Source: Dietzia sp. B32
GTDB taxonomy: Bacteria; Actinomycetota; Actinomycetes; Mycobacteriales; Mycobacteriaceae
Assembly: GCF_024732245.1 (NCBI RefSeq)
Contig: NZ_CP093845.1
Coordinates: 1,984,001 to 2,048,000 of the forward strand
Direction of reading: 5' to 3'
DNA length: 64,000 nucleotides
A program made the translations under genes and the position numbers. The notes under the pieces are model-generated. The model saw only the letters and a list, made by a program, of their open reading frames with translations, made no database searches and was not told the origin of the DNA. This document shows, in pieces, positions 52,761 to 60,769 of this stretch (within the stretch, counting starts at the first letter, position 1; each line of letters begins with the position of its first letter).

Positions 52761-53581
52761 TGGAGGTCGTGCTGCTGGGCACCGGCGCCGCCGACGGCTG
52801 GCCCAACCCGTTCTGCCTGTGTTCCTCGTGCGACGGGGCACGCCGGCTCGGCGTGCTGCGCGGCCAGACCTCCGCGCTGGTCAACGACGAGGTGCTCATC
52901 GACTGCGGACCGGAGGCCCCCGGCTCGGCCGTGCGGCTCGGACGGTCTCTGGCGTCGGTCAGACATCTGCTCATCACGCACGCCCACGCCGACCATCTCG
53001 GCCCCCAGGCGCTGCTCTTCCGCTCGTGGGTCCCCGGTGCCGGTGAGCTGGAGGTGGTCGGACCCGCGGACGCGCTCGAGGCGTGTCGACCCTGGGTGGG
53101 CCCGGACGACCCGGTGCGCTTCGTCCCGGTCGCCGCCGGGGACCGGCTCTCGGTGGGCGCGTACGAGGTGCGCGTGCTCCCCGCCCGGCACCGCGTCTTC
53201 CGCGACGGGGACGCGGTCCTCTACGACGTGACCGGGCCCGACGGCACCCGCCTGCTGTGGGCGAGCGACACGGGGCCGTGGGACGAGGAGTGGTTCACCG
53301 CGGTGCGCGGGGCCCGCTTCGACGCGGTCTTCCTCGAGGAGACGCTGGGCGACCGCGAGGAGATCTCCCCCGCCCACCTGGGCCTGGCCCGGTTCGACGC
53401 GATGCTCCGGCGGCTCCGCGAGGTCGGGGCGGTCGATGAGCGGACCGACGTGGTGGCCGTCCATCTGGGCCACCACAACCCGCCGCCCGACCTCCTGGCC
53501 GGGCGGCTACGGGAGCACGGCGCGCGGGCGGGCGTCGACGGCGAGGTCGTCCGCTGCGGCCGCGGGACCACCTCCCGCTAG
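52760..53581 (+). CDS. MBL-fold hydrolase linked to the B12 transporter
   Basis: A 273-residue metallo-beta-lactamase-fold protein. It starts MEVVLLGTGAADGWPNPFCLCSSCDGAR, with a CxCxxC segment (Cys18-Cys20-Cys23) as in PhnP-like phosphodiesterases, and has the metal motif HAHADH (about 74-79) plus a distal HLGHHNPP. It is the fourth gene of the riboswitch operon (1-bp overlap), so it likely helps corrinoid salvage. The substrate could be a cyclic phosphate or a corrinoid side-chain ester; I cannot tell which. Its TAG stop overlaps the TAG stop of the convergent TetR gene (CTAG, 53578-53581). Confidence 0.87.
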   Translation: MEVVLLGTGAADGWPNPFCLCSSCDGARRLGVLRGQTSALVNDEVLIDCGPEAPGSAVRLGRSLASVRHLLITHAHADHLGPQALLFRSWVPGAGELEVVGPADALEACRPWVGPDDPVRFVPVAAGDRLSVGAYEVRVLPARHRVFRDGDAVLYDVTGPDGTRLLWASDTGPWDEEWFTAVRGARFDAVFLEETLGDREEISPAHLGLARFDAMLRRLREVGAVDERTDVVAVHLGHHNPPPDLLAGRLREHGARAGVDGEVVRCGRGTTSR

Positions 53582-54216
53582 AGGAGCCGCCCGGCGCCGT
53601 CCCGGAGAAGGTCGAAGGCGACGTCCAGATAGGACCCCGGAGCGTCCGCCGGATCGTGCCCGCCGGCCTCCAGCGCGGTGCCGGAGGTACCGGACCCGGT
53701 CCCGCCCGATCGATGCCTGAGCACCGATGCCCCGGCGGCCAGGCTCAGGTCCACCATCACCCGCACCCGGAACGGGTTCAGCTGCGGTGCCCGGCCGCCG
53801 ACGGCCTCGTACAGCGGTTCCAGGATCTGCTCGGCGACGCAGGCCCTCGCCTCGGCACTCAGCAGCAGCCCGATCTGCTCGCCCGCCACCAGCAGGTTCT
53901 GCGCGGCGTCGATGTCGTCCTCCGACCGCCCGTAGAGCTCACGGAACGCCGAGCGCAGGATGTCCAGTGGCGACAGGTCCGCCGGCGCCTGTTCCACCTG
54001 CCGCACCCATTCCGCGACCTGTTCGCGCAGGAAGTGCACGAACGCGTCCTCGCGGTGGGCGAAGTAGTTGTGGAACGTGCGGGTGGAGACCCCGGCGCGG
54101 CCCGCGATCGCCGAGACCGTCGCCCGCTCCGCCCCCTCGGCGACCAGCAGTTCGACTGCGGCCACCGCGAGGCGGGTGCGGGTGTCGGCCTTCTTCCGCT
54201 CGCGGAGGTTAGGCAT
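53578..54216 (-). CDS. TetR-family regulator of the MMPL exporter
   Basis: A 212-residue TetR regulator: MPNLRERKKADTRTRLAVAAVELLVAEGAERATVSAIAGRAGVSTRTFHNYFAHREDAFVH carries the HTH at about 31-52. The C-terminal domain has a Gly/Ser-rich insert (RSGGTGSGTSGTALEAGG). I chose ATG 54216, which overlaps the exporter stop by 8 bp; the frame opens at 54378. Being co-transcribed with the MMPL gene, it should control that gene, perhaps through the TTGCAC-N5-GTGCAA site at 56677. Confidence 0.9.
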   Translation of the reverse strand: MPNLRERKKADTRTRLAVAAVELLVAEGAERATVSAIAGRAGVSTRTFHNYFAHREDAFVHFLREQVAEWVRQVEQAPADLSPLDILRSAFRELYGRSEDDIDAAQNLLVAGEQIGLLLSAEARACVAEQILEPLYEAVGGRAPQLNPFRVRVMVDLSLAAGASVLRHRSGGTGSGTSGTALEAGGHDPADAPGSYLDVAFDLLRDGAGRLL

Positions 54217-56611
54217 TGGCGCGGGTCCCGGCGGGCTCGGCGTCCTCCTCGGCGGGGTCGGACCCCGAGTGCGCGGAACCGTCGGCCGTGGAGCCCATCG
54301 ACTCGAGGGCCGAGCCCTCCACGTCCACGGACGGCAGGATGCGGTCCAGCCAGCCCGGGATCCTCCAGGCGCGCTCACCGAGCAGGAACATCACCGCGGG
54401 GATGATCGTCATGCGGACGATGAACGCGTCGAACAGCACCGCCACGGCCAGAGCGAAGCCCATCACCTTGATGAACTGCTCGTCGATCGTCATGAAGGCG
54501 GCAAAGACGCTGGTCATGATGAGCGCGGCGGCGGTGACGACGCGGGCGCCGTGCTTGAACCCGTTGGCCACGGCGTTCTGCGCGGTCTTGCCGTGGACCC
54601 AGCCCTCGCGCATGCGGGTGACGAGGAAGACCTGGTAGTCCATGGCGAGGCCGAACACGATGCCGATGAGGATGATCGGCAGGAAGCTGATGATCGGCTG
54701 CGGGTCGGAGATGAGGCCGCCCCAGCCCTCCTGCCACACCGCGACGGTCAGACCGAACGTGGCCGCGACCGACAGTCCGAAGCCCAGCGCCGCGATGAGC
54801 GGCACCCAGATCGACCGGAACACCAGCATCAGCAGGAGGAAGGCCAGCACCAGGACGATCCCGATGTAGGGCAGCAGCACCTCGGACAGTCGCTCCGAGA
54901 TGTCTTCGTAGATCGGGGTGACGCCGGTGACCGCGTAGGTGCCGCCGGTCTCCTGCTCGAACTGACCGGCGCCCGCCCGGATGTCCTCGAGCACGGTGGC
55001 GGCGCGCTCGTCGGTCGCGCCGAACTCCGGGGTGATGAGCACCTGGGCCGCGTCGCCGGACTCGTTGGTCTCGATGATCTGCGCGTTCCGGACCCCGTCC
55101 ACTGCCTGGATGTCGGCGACGGCGGAGGCCCAGGCCGCGGGACGCTCCTCCTCGGCGACGTCCATCGTGTCGACCAGGGCGACCATCGGGGCGTTGCGGC
55201 CGGGGCCGAACGCGTCCGAGGTGATGTCGTAGGCGATGCGGTTGGGGGTACCCGGGGCCATCGTGCCGTCGGACGGCATCGCCAGCCGCAGCTGGGCCGC
55301 GGGGATCGCGAGCACGCCGAGTAGCACGACGCAGGTGACGGCGTGCAGGACGGGACGCTTGCGCACGCGGCGGACCCAGGACAGGCCCATCGTCGGCTTC
55401 TCGTCCTCGGGGTCCGGAGCCTTGACCACGGGGATGCGGGCGCCGAACACCTTGGTGCCGACGGCGCCGAGCACGGCGGGCAGCAGCGTGATGGCCACGA
55501 ACACGGCCACGGCCACCGTCGCGGCGGCGGACAGCGCCATGGCGGTGAGGAACGGGATGTTGATGATCGACAGGGCGGCGAGCGCGATGAGCACGGTGAG
55601 GCCCGCGAACACCACAGCGGAGCCGGCCTTGCCCACGGCGAGCCCGGCGAGGTGTGCACGATCCCGCACCGGGATCGTCTTGAGCTGCTGGGCGAGCTCG
55701 CGTGGCTCGAGGTCGTTGCCACCGATGTGCTTGACCAGCTCGGTGCGGAAGCGGGAGACGATGAACAGCGCGTAGTCGATACCGACGGCCAGACCGATCA
55801 TGGAGGCCAGCGTCGGGGTGAAGTTGCTGATGGTGTCGGTGAACGAGGTGGCGGCGAAGATGCCGGCGATGCCGATGCCGACCCCGACGACGCCGACCAG
55901 CAGCGGCAGACCGGCGGCGATGAGCGAACCGAACGTGATGGTGAGGATGACGGCGGCCACGGCGATGCCGATGATCTCGCCGGTCGCGCTGATCTCGGAG
56001 GCCTGGAAGGCGTTGCCCGAGTAGGCGATGGTGAGCCCGTCCTCGTGCTCGGCGACGAGGTCGGCGAAGGCCTCACGGTCTGCCGTCTCCACGTTCATCG
56101 TGGTCTCGGCCGCGAACTGCAGCTGCAGGGTGCCGGTCGTCTCGTCCTCGCTCAGCGGGCTCAGCGCGGCGATGTCGGCGTCGATCTGCTCCTGCGGCGC
56201 GCCCTGGGCGGCCTTGGCCTCGGTCAGCTGCTGCGCCATGGCCTCGGCGGCGAGAACCGGGCTGACGATCTCCTCGGTGCCGGTGAGGAAGTCGAGTCCG
56301 CGGACGTCGGCCAGGAACGCGTCGACATCCTCTGTCACAGCCGGATCGGTGAGGGTGCTGCCCTCGGGGGCCTGGATGACCACGGTCCCGGTCGGGGCGT
56401 CGAGCTGGCTGGGCGAGCCGGGGAACCGCTCCTGGATCTTCTCCTGGGTCTCGATGGACTCGAGGCCCGGGATCGAGAAGCTGGAGGTGGTCTGCGTGGA
56501 CAGCGCCGCAGCGGCCGTGCCCATGCCCACGATGATCAACAGCCAGGCGGCGATGAACCTCCATTTGTGCAGGTAGGCCGACCGGCCGATCCGGTAGAGA
56601 AATGACGCCAT
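54209..56611 (-). CDS. MMPL/RND-family transporter
   Basis: An 800-residue MMPL-family exporter. Layout: TM1 (WRFIAAWLLIIVGMGTAAAAL), a first external domain of about 150 residues (QTTSSFSIPGLESIETQEKIQ...), helices 2-6 beginning IIGIAVAAVILTITFGSLIAAGLPLL with GLAVGIDYALFIVSRFR (the D-Y proton-relay segment), TM7, a second external domain, then helices 8-12 including GIVFGLAMDYQVFLVTRMREG with the second D-Y pair. Relatives export lipids or drugs. ATG 56611 follows GAGGAG. The long open frame beyond 56611 overlaps the gene at 56825 on the other strand and is not real. Confidence 0.93.
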   Translation of the reverse strand: MASFLYRIGRSAYLHKWRFIAAWLLIIVGMGTAAAALSTQTTSSFSIPGLESIETQEKIQERFPGSPSQLDAPTGTVVIQAPEGSTLTDPAVTEDVDAFLADVRGLDFLTGTEEIVSPVLAAEAMAQQLTEAKAAQGAPQEQIDADIAALSPLSEDETTGTLQLQFAAETTMNVETADREAFADLVAEHEDGLTIAYSGNAFQASEISATGEIIGIAVAAVILTITFGSLIAAGLPLLVGVVGVGIGIAGIFAATSFTDTISNFTPTLASMIGLAVGIDYALFIVSRFRTELVKHIGGNDLEPRELAQQLKTIPVRDRAHLAGLAVGKAGSAVVFAGLTVLIALAALSIINIPFLTAMALSAAATVAVAVFVAITLLPAVLGAVGTKVFGARIPVVKAPDPEDEKPTMGLSWVRRVRKRPVLHAVTCVVLLGVLAIPAAQLRLAMPSDGTMAPGTPNRIAYDITSDAFGPGRNAPMVALVDTMDVAEEERPAAWASAVADIQAVDGVRNAQIIETNESGDAAQVLITPEFGATDERAATVLEDIRAGAGQFEQETGGTYAVTGVTPIYEDISERLSEVLLPYIGIVLVLAFLLLMLVFRSIWVPLIAALGFGLSVAATFGLTVAVWQEGWGGLISDPQPIISFLPIILIGIVFGLAMDYQVFLVTRMREGWVHGKTAQNAVANGFKHGARVVTAAALIMTSVFAAFMTIDEQFIKVMGFALAVAVLFDAFIVRMTIIPAVMFLLGERAWRIPGWLDRILPSVDVEGSALESMGSTADGSAHSGSDPAEEDAEPAGTRANA

Positions 56612-56676
56612 GCGCTGGCTCCTCGGGCGTAGGTGCGACTCGCGAACCCTGGCAGTTTTGCACGGCCACTGCACGA

Positions 56677-56693
56677 TTGCACAGCTGGTGCAA
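56677..56693. promoter_or_regulatory. Candidate TetR operator upstream of the MMPL gene
   Basis: TTGCAC-AGCTG-GTGCAA is a perfect 17-bp inverted repeat, 65 bp upstream of the MMPL start. Two more TGCAC copies lie just beside it (56659-56675). The TetR gene co-transcribed with the exporter is the likely binder. Confidence 0.55.
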
Positions 56694-56731
56694 CGTGAAG
56701 TGACGGACGACACCTCGGCCTGAGGAGTCCG

Positions 56732-56772
56732 CATACCCCCCAGGGTGTCTTGCGCATACCCCAGGGGGTATG
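56732..56772 (+). promoter_or_regulatory. Tandem CsoR/CstR-like operator boxes
   Basis: Box 1, CATACCCCCCAGGGTGTC (56732-56749), and box 2, CATACCCCAGGGGGTATG (56755-56772), match the TACCCC-GGGGTA operator pattern of CsoR-family regulators. The two are 23 bp apart centre to centre, about two helical turns. Box 2 is nearly perfectly palindromic. They lie just upstream of the persulfide operon, so a persulfide-sensing CstR-type regulator is expected. Confidence 0.75.
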
Positions 56773-56824
56773 TATCGTCGTGGCACACCCCGACACCGGG
56801 AACCCGATCGACAAGGAGAGCAGC

Positions 56825-58219
56825 ATGCTTCTCGAGCGCATCTACGACGAGGACCTCGCCCAGGCCGGTTACTTCATCGGCTGCCAGGCCAAGAACGAGG
56901 CGATGGTGGTGGACGCCCGCCGCGATGTCCGCGAGTACCTGGATCTGGCCGCGCGCCACGGCATGACGATCACCGCCGTCACCGAGACCCATATCCACGC
57001 CGACTACCTGTCCGGCACCCGCGAGCTCGCGGAGGCCACCGGGGCGACCATCTACGTCTCCGGCGAGGGCGGCGACGACTGGCAGTACGGGTTCTCCGCC
57101 GAGCGCCTCCACCACGGTGACCAGCTGAAGTTGGGCAACATCACCGTCGAGGCCGTGCACACCCCGGGCCACACCCCGGAACACCTGTCGTTCCTCATCA
57201 CCGACGGCGCCTTCGCGGACAGCCCCGGGTACATGCTGACCGGCGACTTCGTCTTCTCCGGCGACCTCGGCCGACCGGACCTGCTCGACGAGGCCGCGGG
57301 CGGAGTCGATACCCGCTTCGAGGGCGCCAAGCAGATCTTCCGCAGCCTGAAGGACTCCTTCGTCACCCTGCCGGACCACGTCCAGGTCTTCCCCGGCCAC
57401 GGTTCGGGCAGCGCCTGCGGCAAGGCGCTGGGCGCACTGCCGTCGACCAGCGTCGGCTACGAGCGTCGCTACGCATGGTGGGCGGGGTACGTGAACGACG
57501 ACGACGAGCAGGGCTTCATCGACGAGATGCTCGACGGACAGCCGGACGCGCACGCCTACTTCGGCCGCATGAAGCGACAGAACAAGGAGGGCCCGGCGGT
57601 GCTGGGTGCACTGGCCCCGCTCCGCGAGTTCGGCACCACCGAACTGGCCGACTCCCTCGAGGCGAACGAGGTCGTCGTCGTCGACACCCGTGGCCAGGAC
57701 GAGGTCCACGCCGGCACCGTCCCCGGGGCGCTCAACATCCCCGGCGTCGACAAGGCGGCGTCCTTCGGCGCCTGGGTCTACGACCCCGAGTCCGAGGACA
57801 CGCCCCTGGTGGTCCTGGCCGAGGACGTCGAGATGGCCGAGGCGCTGCGCGATCACCTGCTGCGCGTCGGAATCGACACGGTCACCGGCTACACGACCAG
57901 CTTCGAGGGTCTGCCGATGACGACCCCCGAGATGATCGGGCCGGACGAGCTCTCCTCGTTCGACGCCGCGATGGTGCTGGACGTGCGCAACAAGACCGAG
58001 CACTCCGAGGGCCACATCCCGGGCTCCGAGCAGCTCGGCGGCGGCCGGGCGCTGTGGAATCTCGACCGGCTCCCGACCGACGGGCCGATCGTGACCTACT
58101 GCCAGAGCGGCGTCCGCAACTCGGTCGCGGCCAGCGCCCTGCGTCGCGCCGGCTACCGCGTGGTCGAGCTCGAGGGCAGCTACGCCGCCTGGTCCGAGCG
58201 CAACCTCGCGACCGTCTGA
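56825..58219 (+). CDS. CstB-like persulfide dioxygenase-rhodanese
   Basis: A 464-residue three-domain protein. Residues 1-240 form a metallo-beta-lactamase domain with the persulfide-dioxygenase motif THIHADYLSG (His56, His58, Asp60). About 265-355 is a rhodanese-like domain without the catalytic Cys. About 370-464 is an active rhodanese with Cys426 (YCQSGVRNS). This order is that of CstB, which oxidises low-molecular-weight persulfide and makes thiosulfate. ATG 56825 follows AAGGAGAG; the frame opens at 56750, inside the operator. First gene of a three-gene sulfide-detoxification operon. Confidence 0.9.
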   Translation: MLLERIYDEDLAQAGYFIGCQAKNEAMVVDARRDVREYLDLAARHGMTITAVTETHIHADYLSGTRELAEATGATIYVSGEGGDDWQYGFSAERLHHGDQLKLGNITVEAVHTPGHTPEHLSFLITDGAFADSPGYMLTGDFVFSGDLGRPDLLDEAAGGVDTRFEGAKQIFRSLKDSFVTLPDHVQVFPGHGSGSACGKALGALPSTSVGYERRYAWWAGYVNDDDEQGFIDEMLDGQPDAHAYFGRMKRQNKEGPAVLGALAPLREFGTTELADSLEANEVVVVDTRGQDEVHAGTVPGALNIPGVDKAASFGAWVYDPESEDTPLVVLAEDVEMAEALRDHLLRVGIDTVTGYTTSFEGLPMTTPEMIGPDELSSFDAAMVLDVRNKTEHSEGHIPGSEQLGGGRALWNLDRLPTDGPIVTYCQSGVRNSVAASALRRAGYRVVELEGSYAAWSERNLATV

Positions 58220-58252
58220 CCCCACCCCTAGCCAAAGGACACCACTTCACCC

Positions 58253-58849
58253 ATGCTTTCCACGCCCACGCACGCCCCGACCATCGCTCCCGCCGACCTG
58301 CGCGAGGCGATGACCAGCGACACCCCGCCCACCGTCATCGACGTGCGATCCGGCGCCGAGTTCTCCTCCGTGCACATCCGCGGCTCCTACAACGTGCCGC
58401 TACCCCTGCTCGCCGAGCACGGTGAGGAGTTCGCCTCCCGTCTGCCCGGCCAGGTTGTCCTCATCTGCCAGTCCGGCAACCGGGCCCGCCAGGCGAACGA
58501 GCGGCTCGAGTCCGTGGGCGTGAACCCCGACTCGGTGACCGTGCTCGACGGCGGCATCGCCGGCTACGAGGCCGCCGGCGGCGAGGTCATCCGCGGCAAG
58601 GGCACCTGGGCGATGGACCGGCAGGTCCGCATGGTCGCCGGGTCGCTCGTCCTGGCCGGCGTCACCGCGTCCAAGGTCGTCTCGCCCAAGTTCGCCTACC
58701 TCGCCGGCGCCATCGGGGCCGGGCTGACCTACTCCGCGGCGAGCAACTCCTGTGCCATGGCCGCGGGCCTGTCGAAGATGCCGTGGAACCGCTCCGCCGA
58801 CGAGCCGGGCCTCGGCGCCGTCCTGGACTCGCTGCCCGCCCGCTCCTGA
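58253..58849 (+). CDS. YgaP-like membrane rhodanese
   Basis: A 198-residue protein: an N-terminal rhodanese domain (about 10-115, active Cys72 in ICQSGNRARQ) followed by a DUF2892-type membrane part with two helices (QVRMVAGSLVLAGVTASKVVSP and FAYLAGAIGAGLTYSAAS). This is the YgaP architecture. It transfers sulfane sulfur at the membrane and may hand it to exporters. It lies 33 bp after the CstB-like gene and 42 bp before the TauE-like gene. Confidence 0.9.
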   Translation: MLSTPTHAPTIAPADLREAMTSDTPPTVIDVRSGAEFSSVHIRGSYNVPLPLLAEHGEEFASRLPGQVVLICQSGNRARQANERLESVGVNPDSVTVLDGGIAGYEAAGGEVIRGKGTWAMDRQVRMVAGSLVLAGVTASKVVSPKFAYLAGAIGAGLTYSAASNSCAMAAGLSKMPWNRSADEPGLGAVLDSLPARS

Positions 58850-58891
58850 CCGATCCCACCCCGGCGCCCCCGCCGGAGAAAGGCACCTGAC

Positions 58892-59773
58892 ATGGAGATC
58901 ACCACGATCATCGTCGTGGCCCTGGCAGTCCTGGTCGGACTGTCACTGGGCCTGCTCGGCGGGGGCGGTTCCATCCTCGTCGTCCCACTGCTCACCTACA
59001 TCGGCGGTCTCGACCCCAAGGAGGCCATCGCCACCTCGCTGTTCGTCGTCGGTGCGACGTCGCTGGTCAGCCTCCTCGGCCACGCCCGGAAGGGCAACGT
59101 CCAGTGGCGCACGGGACTGATCTTCGGCGCCGCCGGCATGGTGGGCGCGTTCCTCGGCGGACTGGCCGGCGGCTACATCCCCGGCACCATCCTCATGGTC
59201 GCCTTCGCGATCATGATGATCGCCACCGCCGGCGCGATGATCCGGGGTCGCAAGGCCCGCGACGGCGAGAGCAACACCCATCACCACCCGCTGTGGCGGA
59301 TCCTGCTCGACGGCCTCGTCGTGGGCGCAGCGACCGGACTGGTCGGCGCAGGCGGCGGCTTCCTCGTCGTCCCGGCCCTCGTGCTCCTGGCAGGCCTGCC
59401 GATGACCGCCGCGGTGGGCACCTCCCTGCTGGTCATCGCCATGAAGTCCTTCGCCGGACTCGGCGGCTACCTCACCTCGGTGTCGCTGGACTGGCCGCTC
59501 GTCGCCGCGGTCACCGCCGCCGCGATCGCCGGCTCGTTCGTCGGGGTCCGGCTCACCTCTGTGGTTCCGGAGAAGGCGCTCCGGAAGGGCTTCGGCTTCT
59601 TCGTCCTGCTCATGGGCGCCTTCGTCCTGTCGCAGGAGCTGCCCTTCCCGGCCGCGCCGGCCATCCTCGGCGTGGTCGCCCTGGCGGCCGTGGCGGCGGC
59701 GACCTGCTGGTTCGGCTTCAGGGACCACTGCCCCCTGCGGTCCGCACCGCCGGCCGCCGCCCGGATGGCCTGA
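58892..59773 (+). CDS. TauE/SafE-family (TSUP) anion exporter
   Basis: A 293-residue membrane protein of the TSUP family: two repeat halves, each starting with a Gly-rich helix (VGLSLGLLGGGGSILVVPLLTYIGGLDPKEAIATSL and VGAATGLVGAGGGFLVVPALVLLAGLPMTAAVGTSL). Members export sulfite, sulfonates or thiosulfate-related anions. Co-transcription with persulfide dioxygenase and rhodanese genes points to sulfite or thiosulfate export. It is the last gene of this operon. Confidence 0.92.
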   Translation: MEITTIIVVALAVLVGLSLGLLGGGGSILVVPLLTYIGGLDPKEAIATSLFVVGATSLVSLLGHARKGNVQWRTGLIFGAAGMVGAFLGGLAGGYIPGTILMVAFAIMMIATAGAMIRGRKARDGESNTHHHPLWRILLDGLVVGAATGLVGAGGGFLVVPALVLLAGLPMTAAVGTSLLVIAMKSFAGLGGYLTSVSLDWPLVAAVTAAAIAGSFVGVRLTSVVPEKALRKGFGFFVLLMGAFVLSQELPFPAAPAILGVVALAAVAAATCWFGFRDHCPLRSAPPAAARMA

Positions 59774-59881
59774 CGCCACCCACCTCCGCGACAACGGGGA
59801 TGAACGGACCTCCATTTAGCGGTGGTGTGACCTGGGTCACATAGTTACCGTGGCTCCACACTGTCAGCGGGAGGCGGGGTC

Positions 59882-60769
59882 ATGGAGCACTTCAACCGGC
59901 GGACGTTCCTCACGAGGGCGTCGATGTTCGGGGCGTTCGTCAGTGCCGGGATCGCGTTTCCCGGAGCCCTGCCGCCGTCGCCCGGCCTGGTCGGCCGGGC
60001 GAACGCGCAGACCGGGAGCGCCGTCCTCGACGCGGTCGAGGCGTTCTCCCTCGACACCATGCGCGGACTGTGCGTGATGGTCATGCCCGGTCCCGATGAG
60101 TGGTCCCGGCAGCAGGGCACCCCGCGAACGGATCCCGGCCCGATCGAGGTCGGTGGCGGCGAGTTCATGAAGGACCTGTTCGACAACTATCTCGGCATGG
60201 GCGACCAACTCGCCCGGCCCCTGGCTCTCGGGATCGCCCAGGCACTGGCGGACCTCGGCATCCAGACCGGCCCCTTCCTCGGGTTGAGCGAGCCCGACGG
60301 GCGGCGCATCGACCAGGTACTCGGTTACGTCTACAGCGACCGGGTTCTCCCCCTGTCCCTCCCCGTTGCGCTCCTGCTCAACACGGGCGCGCTGCTCGCC
60401 GCCCCGCCGGCGATCGCCGGTCCGCTGGGGTCGCCGTTCTCGCGCCTGTCGATGGTCGACAAGCTCCGGGTCCTGGAGGGGATCGAGGGGCCCGTTCCAC
60501 AACTGGTCTCGATCATCGACGGCGCGCTCCCGGTCCCGCTGCGGGGCACCGCGTCCGGCTTCCTCAGGTTCGCCGGCGGCATCCTCCTCGAGGGGACCGC
60601 ATTCGGCGTGTACTCCGAACAGCACAACTACAACCCCGTCACCAGGACCGTCGAACCGCGGCCGGTCCCGTGGGACCTCACCGGATATCGGCCGGACGGC
60701 CTCGTGGACGGCCACCCCGAACTGCTCGGTTACTACCAGAATCGGACGGAGGTGCCGGCGGATGCGTGA
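59882..60769 (+). CDS. Tat-exported small subunit of a GMC dehydrogenase
   Basis: A 295-residue protein with a twin-arginine signal (FNRRTFLTRASMFGAFVSAGIAF, cleaved near ANAQT). The mature part resembles the gluconate-2-dehydrogenase subunit 3 type (FSLDTMRGLCVMVMPGPDEW...). In FAD-dependent sugar dehydrogenases such a small subunit carries the catalytic subunit out through Tat by a hitch-hiker mechanism. The catalytic GMC gene overlaps it by 8 bp and has no signal of its own, which fits. ATG 59882 has GGAGGCGGGG upstream. Confidence 0.82.
   Translation: MEHFNRRTFLTRASMFGAFVSAGIAFPGALPPSPGLVGRANAQTGSAVLDAVEAFSLDTMRGLCVMVMPGPDEWSRQQGTPRTDPGPIEVGGGEFMKDLFDNYLGMGDQLARPLALGIAQALADLGIQTGPFLGLSEPDGRRIDQVLGYVYSDRVLPLSLPVALLLNTGALLAAPPAIAGPLGSPFSRLSMVDKLRVLEGIEGPVPQLVSIIDGALPVPLRGTASGFLRFAGGILLEGTAFGVYSEQHNYNPVTRTVEPRPVPWDLTGYRPDGLVDGHPELLGYYQNRTEVPADA

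Noticed and set aside
56612-58225. N-terminal extension of the MMPL frame by more than 500 codons
   Set aside because: The extension is antisense to the CstB-like gene, carries no motif, and a GAGGAG site marks ATG 56611 as the start.
59774-59881. GTGTGACCTGGGTCACA-like dyad near 59825 considered as an operator
   Set aside because: A short GTGACC/GGTCAC dyad is present upstream of the Tat-signal gene, but it is small and common in high-G+C DNA, so I did not list it as a site.
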